From NCBI GenBank assembly GCA_902729315.2, contig LR746268.1, positions 8,043,501-8,107,500 on the forward strand: 64,000 nucleotides of DNA, in the 5' to 3' direction. This DNA comes from Spirodela intermedia (Eukaryota > Streptophyta > Magnoliopsida > Alismatales > Araceae). The position numbers and the translations under genes were made by a program. Below the pieces are notes generated by a model. That model searched no databases. It was not told the origin of the DNA and worked only from the letters and a program-made list of their open reading frames with translations. This document shows positions 24,201 through 38,000 of the stretch, piece after piece (within the stretch, counting starts at the first letter, position 1; each line of letters opens with the position of its first letter).

Positions 24201-26934
24201 TTTGGGCTCTCAATCGGGTGCCGGCCCATTAATTATTGCACGTGTGGTGCGGGCGATGCTGCTCGCACCGGCCCACCAGCAGGTGGTCCCAATAGCTGAA
24301 TAATTGCGCCGCGATAACCAAAGATCAAATCGGCTATGACTCCAGACCCGCACTCTGCCTGTTTAGATTCTTTAATTTTTCTAATTTTAGGGGGGGGAAG
24401 AAGAAGTCAACGGAGGAAATCCATCCCCGAAGAAGTAACGACAACCAAGAAATTCGCCTGAGGAAACATACTATTAGAGGATATCTATGAGGATTCGTTA
24501 GACATCTGGGCATACATGGGCCGGAATCGTCGGCATTGACCTGAAGATGAGGACTCTCCTCTGTCATCCCACGGGCCGACCGGGTCTGTTGCCTCATGCA
24601 GCAATGGGCCCTCTCGAGAGCTGACCTGGGATGCGGCGTCCTACTGGCCGAAGATGCTGCATCGTCCTGCCGGCGGTCTGTCGGAAGGTGGCGGCGCCCC
24701 CGTGATCACGTCGCTCGTCGCCGCTCGGGACTGTCGGGTATGTATGTCGGACGATCGACGGGGATTGGGGGGGGAGGGTTCTGTATGATCGGTGCATGTG
24801 CTCTGAGGGCTTTCCGCTTTACAATCATGGCAACGTAAAATTTAGGGTTTCCTAATCGTCGCGACTTTGCCCATTGGCATTCTCTGATCTCCACTCTATC
24901 ATGGTGATGATGTGATGCTGCGCGTTAAATGATTGCGCCTATCTCTCGTGATGTCTGCCTTCGAGGGGATTGTTTCACCTGGATTTCTCCTTCAGCACCC
25001 AGGAAGCTGATTGATCCAGCATCGGGTCATCTTCCGCCAGGTCATCATCGACCAGGTCAGCGGCTGAAAGAAAACGAGGGAACTGGTCAAAACATTGAAC
25101 GGGAGAAGCGGCCTCAGCAAAACCACCCTCCGACAGAACGGTACAGAGAGGAACGCGGCAACGAATTAACGACGTCGACGGGAGAGCAGTTTCGGAGCGT
25201 CCCTCGTCCACAGCAGCATCGTAAACGCTCCGAAAAGAGCGATTATCTTTATTATCAGCTGATTTAAAGTTATTGTTTGAACATATAAAAGAGCCACGAG
25301 ACTCAAAGTCAGGGAGCTGATTTTCAGTGAAGTTTATGATGAGTGATTCATCGTTGATCTATTGATCCCGTCGCCTAGCTTGGGTTGGTCGAGAGGGCCC
25401 CGTTACTCCTCGTCTGGAGTACTTCTTTCCATCTTTTCATTCTCCTATTCCATTATCTTCCCTCGTTATCTTCCTTCTTAACACCACTATTCCGTCTATC
25501 AGACGATATCCAAAATTCCCTAGTCGATATCTCGGTGACCTCCGTTTGCTACTCCGCGTGATATTGGTTCGAGGTTCACAGCAAGTCAAGATTTCTCCAG
25601 CACCATCGTGATCGTCTCCGTCAAAGAACCTGCAGTTTATTCCACGTTATCACCGACGGATCTGTGATCTTCCACGACAATAGTAACTTCTTCTTTCTCT
25701 CCATTTAATTTGTATATTTAATATGCTTTCTTGCTCTACGTCGCCCGAGAGACCATAGGATAGTCAGTTCTTATTATTTGGCTGATCATAAACCGTGATA
25801 AGAATATTTTCTGATATGACAAAATTAGGGTATCCTATCAGCGGTTTTCTTAAACTGCTAGATCATCTTCATTTGAAATTGCGGTTGTTTTCTTGATAAT
25901 TCGAGCTCCTATCGTCTAACCTTCAATCTGGGGGAGAGTCTGCTGTATTTTATAGTCTTCAGTCTACTCTCATTTTCATCCGCATCAGTGATTGCCAATG
26001 ACAAATAGCGCTGGAGAGAGAGAGAGAGAGCACCATGCCAATGTCGGACAAACATCGTGGTTCACTATCGCATGCACACACGAAGAAAGAATTGGTGCGC
26101 AGTCGGAGGAAGGGTCGTGATAAGGTGTTCAGAACGTAAAGATTTGTCGGATCGCATGTTGGCTAACTGGGCATTAGCGCAGTAGGTTCCTATGTTTGAG
26201 CACAAAGTCTGAATGGTTCCCTCTAAGAATAGTATCATACTCTTGAATACCCATTAAACATGGACGACGGTGCAGAATCATCTACATTCGAAGAACACCG
26301 GCGGAAAAAATCTGCGCGCCGGCTCCGCATATCTTCGAGGGAGAACTGTGTGGCGATACGAATCAGGACTATGGTTGAGAGGAACGGCGGCCGTATCCTA
26401 CAGCGGCAACTGATGCCGTCTTGGAAAATATTCGCCTGACGAGACGGCCAGTGTGGGGAGGTAGGGAAGGGTGGGAGATGGGTGTTATCCACTTCTCGGG
26501 GGAGGACCAGTGGACGGCCTCGGGCTCCATGCATCGATCAATCCCGTCTTAGGTTCCCTGTTGGCAACAGTCGTCGGACTGTTCTCCGACGCCGCCGTAG
26601 GCCGGACTTCGAAGAGATGAAAAGGTGCTCTATTGGAGCAGGATAGCCCCTCCACCACCACGGACGCCTTCAGGACCCATCCCTTCACATTCTGCTAGAA
26701 GCCAAACGGAGGAGACGCAGGCAGAGATGCGCTTCCACAGTCGTCTATGCTTCCAACTGCCGCACCGGGTCAGAGCAGGCCCCCGGGAGGGAGGAGCGCC
26801 ATCGTTAGGTCCCCACCGCCAAAGCAATCACCGCGAAGCATTTTATTTTCCCAACTAAATTGCGACTACGAAGAGGAGCAAGCTTTGGCCATCCTCCAAA
26901 TCTTCTCAAAATCGCAAGCTGTAGCCAGTCGAAG

Positions 26935-26987
<53 letters not shown>

Positions 26988-27168
26988 CTAGAGGTACATG
27001 TCTCCATCCACCTTCCTGTCGTAACGAGGGGTGGAAATTGGTGACCATAGGAATGTATGATTGCCATTGTCAAGAAGAGAAAAAAATACGAAGGAAGAAA
27101 GAAGAGGCCTTAATGTACAATAAACCATCCTCTCCTCCAGCAGCATCTCCAACTTCGTGTTCTTCTTG
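18462..27168. other. gene-poor region with many GA/CT microsatellites
   Basis: I found no recognisable gene in this ~8.7 kb. The longest frames (21691-22458 minus, 19489-19953 plus, 19941-20381 minus) have skewed, low-complexity compositions and overlap frames on the other strand. Microsatellites are at 19138-19170 (GA), 21218-21246 (CT), 23706-23729 (GA) and 26936-26984 (TC). Around 25280-25300 the sequence ACATATAAAAGAGCC looks like a core promoter and is followed by a pyrimidine-rich stretch, which could belong to a transcribed non-coding unit or an LTR, but neither is supported further. Confidence 0.4.
26936..26984 (+). repeat. TC microsatellite
   Basis: About 24 uninterrupted TC units, the longest pure dinucleotide run in the window. 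Confidence 0.95.
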
Positions 27169-27396
27169 TCAAGGCTTGCCGTAACCTTGCAAACCGATGT
27201 CGTTGTGCTGCTTGGAAGGAGCGGAAGGAGGTATGGGTGTTGACCTCGGCAAGAACCCGAGGAAGTGGCCCGAATTATTCGATGTCGGCGTCGTTGCTAC
27301 GTGGAATGCTTGGATGTTCCTCGAACCGTGGCAACACGAGGCGAGTAAGAAGAAGAACAAAACTAGCACGGATGATCCCCTTGCTTCCCGACCCAT
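27169..27396 (-). CDS. IDA-like (IDL) signalling peptide precursor
   Basis: Single-exon frame of 75 residues with the build of the INFLORESCENCE DEFICIENT IN ABSCISSION family. It has a hydrophobic signal peptide (SSVLVLFFFLLASCCHG, residues 8-24), a short variable part, and the conserved C-terminal EPIP motif FLGFLPRSTPIPPSAPSKQHN (read in two parts: FLGFLPRST, then PIPPSAPSKQHN). IDA itself carries PIPPSAPSKRHN; here Gln replaces the Arg before His-Asn. After secretion the hydroxyproline-containing dodecamer is perceived by HAESA/HSL receptor kinases with SERK co-receptors, controlling cell separation, lateral root emergence and some stress responses (family knowledge). The ATG at 27396 is chosen because it is close to the signal peptide; the frame is open further upstream through a CT repeat. 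The 5' flank on this strand is a long CT-rich tract. It is isolated in gene-poor DNA. Confidence 0.82.
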   Translation of the reverse strand: MGREARGSSVLVLFFFLLASCCHGSRNIQAFHVATTPTSNNSGHFLGFLPRSTPIPPSAPSKQHNDIGLQGYGKP

Positions 27397-28884
27397 TTGC
27401 CTTGATCTCCAGAGAGAGGGAGAGAGAGGGGGGGAGAGAGAGAGAGAGAGCAAGGGAGGAACGAGTGAAGAAGGAAGGAGAGCTTGAGCAGAGGACAGAG
27501 AGGGGGGGAGACGAGGGTTTCAGTTTGAATAAATAACAAAGGGTAGGGCGTAGGGTGCTATTAATACGCGTTGTGTGGTGTGGGGCGTATGCTCTGTGGG
27601 GGGTGTTGTCGGGTCGAAACATGGCGACGGGGGAATTAAATGAAGGGATGGGAGGGCATGGTGGAGCCTATGGTTTGGGGTATTGAGCCGCGTTGCGTGA
27701 GCGGCGACGAGCTCATCGCATTTACTTCTCATTCCTTCTTACTGTGCCTTCTCTCTCCTCTCCGAGGACCATCAAGGATCCCGCAAGGCTCGGCGATGAA
27801 CTGGGGTGTCCTCACTAACTCAGAGGCATGTCTTAAAGACGATATCCTCTGAAAGGGGAAGAGAGAAGGAGAGAGAGAAGGAGAGAGAGAGGAGGGAGAG
27901 AGAGAGAGAAGAAAAGAAGAGAAGAAAGGGCCGGGGAAGAAAAGCGCAGGCAAGGGAAGTCTAGGTAAAGGATTCCTGTCGTCCAGATAGGTGAGAGAAG
28001 GGGCCCATTCCGGGGATTTGGCGCCCGAATGAGAAACCGGAGTACCTTTCTCTTGGGTTTTCTGTGGCGATCTCGGCGACATGGTTGACGTCAATCTCGG
28101 CGCCCCTCTTTCCAGTCGTTTGCATGGAAAACATAAGATGATTTCACAATATTTTAGGCGATTACACATCCGAGATCTCCGCCCAACCCCGCGACGCAAC
28201 CCATTTAATAAGCCCTTCTCAAGAGCTCTCCTCCATCTTTCCGGAATCGCTCTCGCAGGTGAGACGTCGATCTGTTAGAACAGGCAGCGTAGAATCAAAA
28301 AACACTGTACTTTCTAGGTATGGCGTGACGGCTTTCATTCGTGCCGGCTTCATGTCTTTTGTTCTGGAGGCATGTGAGGCTGTGATTGAACAGGCAAAAG
28401 AGAGAGCGAGAGAGCGAGAGAGAGAGAGAGAGGGCAATGGAGGATAATCTCCGCAATAATAGCGCTTGGTCTCCCCCTACCAGCCGAAGTTATTAAGGGA
28501 GACCCCACACCCCACACCCCACACCCGTTAGGACATGGCCATTTGGGGCGGTGGGAAAGGATGTCTCCATGTCCCGGTCCCAAAGAGCTTTCCGCTGTCT
28601 TGGCCTGGAGGGTATCTGTCGGCCGGGGAGGTTTTGACCCGGTTAAGTGTTGGGACTTTGCTCCTTGATGTTCTCAGGCCAGTTGGCCGTTGTCGAAATA
28701 CTACTCTGAAGACAGTACGTGCCACTCTGACGGTCGCCTGCATTGCTGCTGCACCCACCAGCGAAAGTCGCCGATCTTGGATAGTTCTACTGTACGACAG
28801 TCGGATATGTGGAAACCACCGCGTACAAGCCGCCAAATCTCACTCATCTTCATCTCTCCTCTCTCGCTCTACATGTCTCGACAT

Positions 28885-28888
<4 letters not shown>

Positions 28889-28962
<74 letters not shown>
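28889..28962 (+). repeat. compound CT-TA microsatellite
   Basis: About 18 CT units followed without a break by about 18 TA units with one TG interruption. Confidence 0.95.
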
Positions 28963-30518
28963 GTACGTATATGAGAAAGTTACCCATGAGGTTCGCTCAA
29001 GATTAAAAAAAATCGCATACGTACCGTTGCCCTCACTGTGCTCAAAAAGTTCCCACTATGTGGTGTCCTTGACCAAGTTTCGTCGTCCACCATCATCAGG
29101 ACGATGACCAGAAAACAATAGAATGTGAGAACTACCCCGTGTAGGCAGGTAGAGAGAGAGAGAGAGCGTTGACCCAGTCGCAGGGGCTTGCGGTTCTCCT
29201 CATCAGCAGTCCACCAAGATGCATGCTGTTCTGGGTTTCCAAGAAGCACGATTACGCATATAGAACGATGGTCTGGGGATCTTGCTCTGTTTTGTGGCAC
29301 ACGCAGGAGCCTTAATAGAGTGGACCGAACTAAGCCGAGCCGTCACCAAAGGGATTACGCTGATTCGTAGAGGAAAAAAGTCAAACTTTGCTGTATTACA
29401 TAACTTGAAAGTCCTTCCCAATGGTAGTCAACCTCCGAACCCCTCACAATTACACCACTGTGATGGCAATTTCAGACCCACACGTGATAAGAGCTGAAGA
29501 ACTGTATCTTATTGGGCTCCCCTTTTCTGAGGTCAACGGGGATAACAAAGAAAATCTGCGATAGTATCCATCTTTTCTAGAATGATCCATTTTCATATTG
29601 ATTGATGCCAGACAAAGTCAACAGAAGAAATAGCACACGAAGAAAAACTCCCCGGCCTTATTTTCAGAAGAAAAACTTCCTCATTATATGATTACACGGG
29701 AGAGAAAAATCATGAAATATGGTATGACGTGAGTTTTTCTTTCACGGTGATAATTCGGGTTAAATCAGTCTCCCAGGTGATCGGATGAATGGTATGCTCG
29801 CATCATTGCAAGAGCACAATTAGTCGCGGATAACTTCCAAGGAAAAAGCTTGAAGCCTCCAGGTACAGGAAAGAGGGCAGATTCTCATATAAGAAAAGTC
29901 AACGTTCCCTTTCTAGACATGCACAGGCAAAGTTTAATATGAGCGTAATGTGAACGATGAAAATGTGCTACCTATATAATTTTTCATCATTAATGTAAAT
30001 AAAAGTCAACTCATCCATGCACAGCATCACCTCTGAAGATCGTTCCTTATTTGCAGAAGCCTAAACTGGAATTCAAAAATAACTATTTCTTGAAAGATTT
30101 TTGGTGGCAGATGGACGTGAAACTGAAGGTCATTGCCTTGATGGGAACGTCTGCATTCAAAGATACTATTTCTTTGTATGAAAAGGAAAGAGAGCTTATT
30201 CACCACCAGAAAAAGCAAGGCCATCAATAAATAATACCATATATTCAATCTTCTTATAATCATAGTAAGAGGTTGCACATCACATTCAATCCTTTGGATT
30301 TAGAAATCCCTCGTCAATGCATAAGGTCAATAAATAGAAAACAGCCCAATCAAAGTAACTACTTACATTTTTTTTTGAAGAAAATGTACCTTTTTTTTCT
30401 GATAACAGGAGAAACAGATGAAGATGATGATGATGAATCAGAGCGACGGAAACCGTGCATTCAAGAAATCAATGAAAGACATGTTTGCTCAATCGCTTTT
30501 CATTCCGAGTAAAAAGAA

Positions 30519-30546
<28 letters not shown>
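30519..30546 (+). repeat. AT microsatellite
   Basis: Fourteen AT units about 80 bp downstream of the WNK stop codon, probably in or near its 3' UTR. Confidence 0.9.
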
Positions 30547-30549
<3 letters not shown>

Positions 30550-30626
30550 TGAATCTCCTGGAAAAGTAACTTTGTGACAAACAAGCTCATATTGTCAACC
30601 GAAGAACAAGCAAAATTCATGCAATC

Positions 30627-33348
<2,722 letters not shown>

Positions 33349-34060
33349 TCCTCCCCTGGGCTCGGCGGCGAGGAGGCAAAAAGCCGGCCTCAGAAGCGGA
33401 GAGACGACCCCCAAGCGAAAACTCTCGACAGACGGTGCTCCCTGTCGCCGCTGCGGAAATAGCCCGGCTGAAGGAACGGGATTTGTTGTGGGAGCCCGCC
33501 TTCCATAAGACCCGATAGTTCCCTTTTCATGGGAGGGGGGGCGGGTTCGGCCGACGAAATGAGAGAGAGAGAGAGAGAGAAACAGTCGAAGACGCTTACG
33601 CGAATTCGATGGGATCAGGCGCACCAGAAAGCCACGACTGCATCGCCGTCAAGCGCAGGTGAGGGGAAGAAGACGATGACCGACAGCGTTAATCTTCAGA
33701 ACGACGAACGAGAGGGGGGGCACCGCGAGAGCTGGGATTCCAGCCCGCCGCTCGCCCGAAGGTTCCAGTCCCTTGATTATCGGATCCAAAATGGACCCTT
33801 CCAGCTCACCCCCTCGCCGCCACGAGGGCCGCGGCTTCTACTGGCCATCTGTCACTTCTGTCCACGCCACCAGCACATGTCGGCGGACGCCACACGGTAG
33901 TATTAATCAAATTTACAACTTATTCGTAATTAGTTATCTCTCATGGGGCCTTCAAATTATTTTTCGACTAATATTTTTATTAGTGTAAAAACAAAAGACT
34001 GGTTATACGTTCAGACGTTTCGTTGACTTTAACCAGATAACTTCTAAGACATCAACTTAC
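33349..34060. other. WNK upstream region
   Basis: The first ~350 bp before the WNK ATG is GC-rich and contains a short GA tract (33560-33582), probably 5' UTR or proximal promoter. No other gene is recognised; frames here are short and overlap. Confidence 0.45.
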
Positions 34061-34715
34061 TTTAAATGGAAAAGAAAAGCAATGGCTAAAAACAGATGCC
34101 ACCCCCTCCTTTCTCCAGCTGATACGACAGAAATGTGGGTATTTTAAGGAAAAGACCATCACTTCTTTGACAAAAAGTTGACTTTTTTTGCTTCCTTTCT
34201 TATTATTTTTTCTTCGGGAATGAACGTGTTCGGTGGAGAGGGGTTGGCGATCTCTCTCAGCTGTGACCCACCCACAAATTTACTTAATTTAAATGGAAAA
34301 TAAAAACTATGGATAAAAGGAGATGCACTCCCCCTCTCTCCGGTTGATGCGACAGAAATGTCGCCATTTAAAGGAAAAGCCCACGCTTCTTTGACTAAAA
34401 GTTGACTTTTTTTTTCTTCTTTTTTCCTCAGAGATGGACGTGATCGGTGGGGGAGGAGTCAGAGATCTCTCTCAGCCATGACCCACGAATGTACTTAATT
34501 GACACGAAAAAGAAGCACTACGTTTAAAGAGAACCCACCCCCCCCACACCACTCCTTTCTCCAGTTGATACGACAGAAATGTGAGGATTCAAAGGGAAAA
34601 CTCACACTTATTTGACAAAAAGTTGACCTTTTTTTAATTTCTTTCTTCCTTTTTCTCTGGGAATATGAATTGAACGATATTCAGTTTGAGATCTCTCTCG
34701 GCCATGACCCACGAG
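34061..34715 (+). repeat. three-unit ~220-bp tandem array with paired TTGAC motifs
   Basis: Units are at about 34061-34287, 34288-34500 and 34501-34715. Each carries in order a GATGC/GATAC..GACAGAAATG block, a TTTGACxAAAAGTTGAC block (34166-34182, 34390-34406, 34611-34627; spacing 224 and 221 bp), a T-rich run, and GATCTCTCTC followed by ATGACCCAC (GTGACCCAC in unit 1). The array ends about 330 bp from the stop codon of the PRAF gene and starts about 710 bp upstream of the WNK ATG. The paired TTGAC/TTGACT cores match the WRKY-binding W-box, so it may be a promoter element; function is inference. Confidence 0.8.
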
Positions 34716-34910
34716 AATGGAGGAGGTGAGAAGATGCAGAGAGGAAGTGGGCCGATGCCTAATGGGAATGGGAGACAGCTCCTCCTCCCCTACCTGGAAA
34801 CCGGCGGACTTTTTCTATACAACGGCAATACATAAACAGAAAGGATGGCCTCGATCTGGTGAGAATTGGTGGAACAGGGCGTAAAAATTGAATCATATAT
34901 GATGAGAATT

Positions 34911-34951
34911 ATGATGATGATGATGATGATGATGAAGACGATGAGTGATGA

Positions 34952-34984
<33 letters not shown>
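34911..34984 (+). repeat. GAT and GGC trinucleotide runs in PRAF 3' UTR
   Basis: An interrupted GAT run (34911-34935) and a pure GGC run of about 11 units (34952-34984) lie 65-140 bp past the PRAF stop codon, so in the message they read (GCC)n then (ATC)n. Confidence 0.9.
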
Positions 34985-35048
34985 GCAGCGGGGGGATTAG
35001 ATAAAAGCAAAGCCCCTCCCCTCTCTACAGCTTCCCAAGAACGGGCTC

Positions 35049-38000
35049 CTACTTGTATTTGGGCGGCGGCGGCGAGGCGGCAAGCTCCTCTGAGCGGCGG
35101 GCGGGGAGGGCCGGCGGCGGCCTCTCCAGGCCGCGGACGTTGTACCTCTGGTACACCTTCTCGCGGTTCTCCGACCACCAAGCCTCCGCCTGGTGCTCTC
35201 CGAATCTTCTCCGGCTGCAGAGGGATTCCCCAGCGATCACTGTAAGTAACTGCTTCCTCGGGTAAAAAGCTATAGAAAACACTACGATGATGCATCACGA
35301 ACTAACAACAGATGGGTCACATGAAGAAAAGGAGCGGTTCTTATGGCTCAGGTTTTCGCCATTCAGCTCTGAAGATGATCCCAGCCCTGATCAAAGAGAT
35401 AAGGATGCCAGATCCAAATGGGCTGGTCGGTTCCTGTTAGAGTTCAAGCACAATAGGGCTAGGCTAGAAAGGAAGAGAGCACCGGAGAGGGAATCTGGTG
35501 AAAGGAAACGAGAGGGGAATGGCCAAGAAGTATCGGTCCTGGTTTTAATGCATCTTGGAAAGCATGTGAGGATGCCATTACAGAGACCCACCAAGATTTA
35601 TCCATCGGCAGAAGATTAGGGCAGAAGATCTACTGTGATCTCGTTCTATTTCCCTAGCAGGTATCTGGCTGTTGGGTGCATGAGATATGGTGTCCGCCAT
35701 ATGACGGGAGGGGGGGCAGTAAAGATGGAAGGAAAAGCCATTACCTGAACCGCACCCTTTTGAGATCTCTGCTTCCATCTCGCAACGCCACAAGTGTGAT
35801 ATATACGCCTGGTTCATACTGTTCTATCCACTCTGCCTCTATTTGGTGGGGACCGGCTGAAGACGGATTTCGAGTCTTGGAAGCATTGCCCTCTTGAAGA
35901 TTTTCTGGTTCACTGTCCTCAAGCCCCTCTCCTCTGCTTCCGGCGGTGGCATTCCCATTGCTGCTCTGTTGCGCCACAATCTGATCTTCTACTCCATTGG
36001 AGTCCGCCACTCTCTGACTTGGGGAAGGTCCATCCATTGCCCGAGCTTCAGGAGCACCTCTCCATGCCTCGCCTGGGTTGTCTGCCGCAGGCGTGTGTAG
36101 ATGTGAACCGTTGGAGTCGTCTCTCAACTGGTGTTCCCCGTTTGAATTCGGGTCGCACACGGCATGCGGCTCCACACCGTTGGGAAGACGTGGGGGCCTG
36201 GGACTTTCATTGTCGTAGGCCCCAAGCGGCAACCTCTCCGCCATGTCTTTGAGCTGTGGAGCAGTTTTTTGTCCATGGTGAGATCCAACAACATCAGTGA
36301 AGGCTCTTCGTCCGCAGCAGGAAGTAAACGGTACGTGCAATAGAAAAAGATCTGATAAACTACATGCGCCAAGGAAATGAGCTTCAGCAGCAGATGGCCA
36401 AGCAACTAAAACTACGAGTTATCACACGATCCGTAATTCTTGTAGGCTAAACCATAAATAATGGATACCACCATATTCCATGTATACCTCCTCCCTCCCC
36501 CCACACAATATAAATGAAATAAAATAAAATAAAAATCATCCGAGACATCAGATATTTGGGTGTTATATCTTCGCAGCATGCAATGACAGGCCGATGTTTT
36601 TCTTTAGACCAGAAGAGAAAAAGAGAAATGATTATCAGACACATTTTTATGGTTTGAATAATAGCTACCACGATTAAAATAAAATAAAAAGATCATCCAC
36701 ATTGATGTTCTCAGTATGTTGCGTGTATGCAAGGGCTTTTATTTTTATCAACTGCATGATATTTAATCATTTTCGATTGCTTCAATGTATCTGCAAAAGC
36801 CATCGCCTTGTCTCCTAAACACGAGGCAGTAGACATTAATTGTCTTGGTTCGAGCTTGAAGAACATTAATTATCACAGTTGTGAAGATTTCATCAAGAAC
36901 ATATATGCTCCCTATTATTTTTGTCGGATAAAAAAAATCAACCTTGATGAATAGTTGAATAAATATTTCCAAAAAAATGGTTGCACTTCTGGGTTTTAAT
37001 GGATATTAGCCATAGAGGAAAAGGATTAATCATGGCAACAGCAGATGTGTCTCCATATACCGTCTGCGTTGCAAAGATGACGAGGGGCAAGAAAGATCAA
37101 TGATGAGAAGTAAATAGTCACCTAACACCGTTAATCCACAGATGGAGAAGAAAATACCTGTGACGTTAACGATTTTATAACTTCCTTCGCAGCCTTTGCC
37201 TTTGCTGATTCCTCTGCAGCCAGCGCCGCAGCTTCCTGAGCTTTCTTTGCAGATTTTTGCAGTTCAAATTCTTGCCGTTCACAGCGTTGCCTAAGATTCT
37301 CAACCTAACAAGGTCCAAGATAATAACATAAATATCCTTCATTTTAAGACAAGATGGGCACATCAGGATCCTCTTGTCTAACAAGTATCGTATGAAGTAG
37401 AGGACATTGGACACAATCACTGACCTGGGCACGCAATTTCAGTACTTCATGATTCAATAGTTCGTTAGTTTTCTTCAAATTGTCGGAAATATTCTTGGAG
37501 ACTGAAAGGCCAGACATTGTGGGGACTGGTGTGGCAGAACGCGGGGGGCTCGGCTTTCTTGAGAAGGGTGAAACAGCCCTGGAATTACTCACTGATGAGT
37601 TGACCGGCTTGGGAAAAGCCTGACGCAGATCAGCTGCAGTAGGAAAAGCAATCTCTCTCAACTGAGATAATGCGACCACCTGGGTAGTTCTCATCAGAGA
37701 TAATGAGTCATTCTTCTTCACATGCTTAGCTGCCTTAATGTCCAGATTTTTTATCAAATCTAGATTGCTGGGGAGCAAACTTTTGGATTGTCTCAGCTCT
37801 TTCTCAAACCTTTCTTTGCTTTCTCCAGACAGACGGGGAACAACTGCCTTCCTGGTGATATTTAGACCGCCAGGTTCCAAAATTTTGCTTAGTTTCACAT
37901 AGCAGGTGTCACACACACGATATGGCTTGTTTTGGTTGGGAGATAGCACGGCTCCCAGGGCCTTTCTAGAGCTACAGGAATGGCAATGCACAAGCCCACA

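Larger units (their letters stand above)
27397..30626. other. intergenic, microsatellite-rich
   Basis: No further gene is recognised between the IDA-like peptide and the WNK gene. GA/CT tracts lie at 27416-27450, 27857-27912, 28386-28432 and 28889-28924, the last running straight into a TA repeat (28925-28962). (CCCCACA)3 lies at 28503-28526, another GA tract at 29151-29166 and an AT repeat at 30519-30546. Open frames here are mostly translated repeats. Confidence 0.5.

Noticed and set aside
25285-25700. TATA-like ACATATAAAAG with a downstream pyrimidine-rich stretch, as a gypsy LTR
   Set aside because: No second LTR, no primer-binding site and no gag/pol remnants were found nearby.
34909-35298. 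Frame with poly-Arg/poly-Ser tail
   Set aside because: A shifted reading of the last PRAF exon continuing into the trinucleotide repeats.
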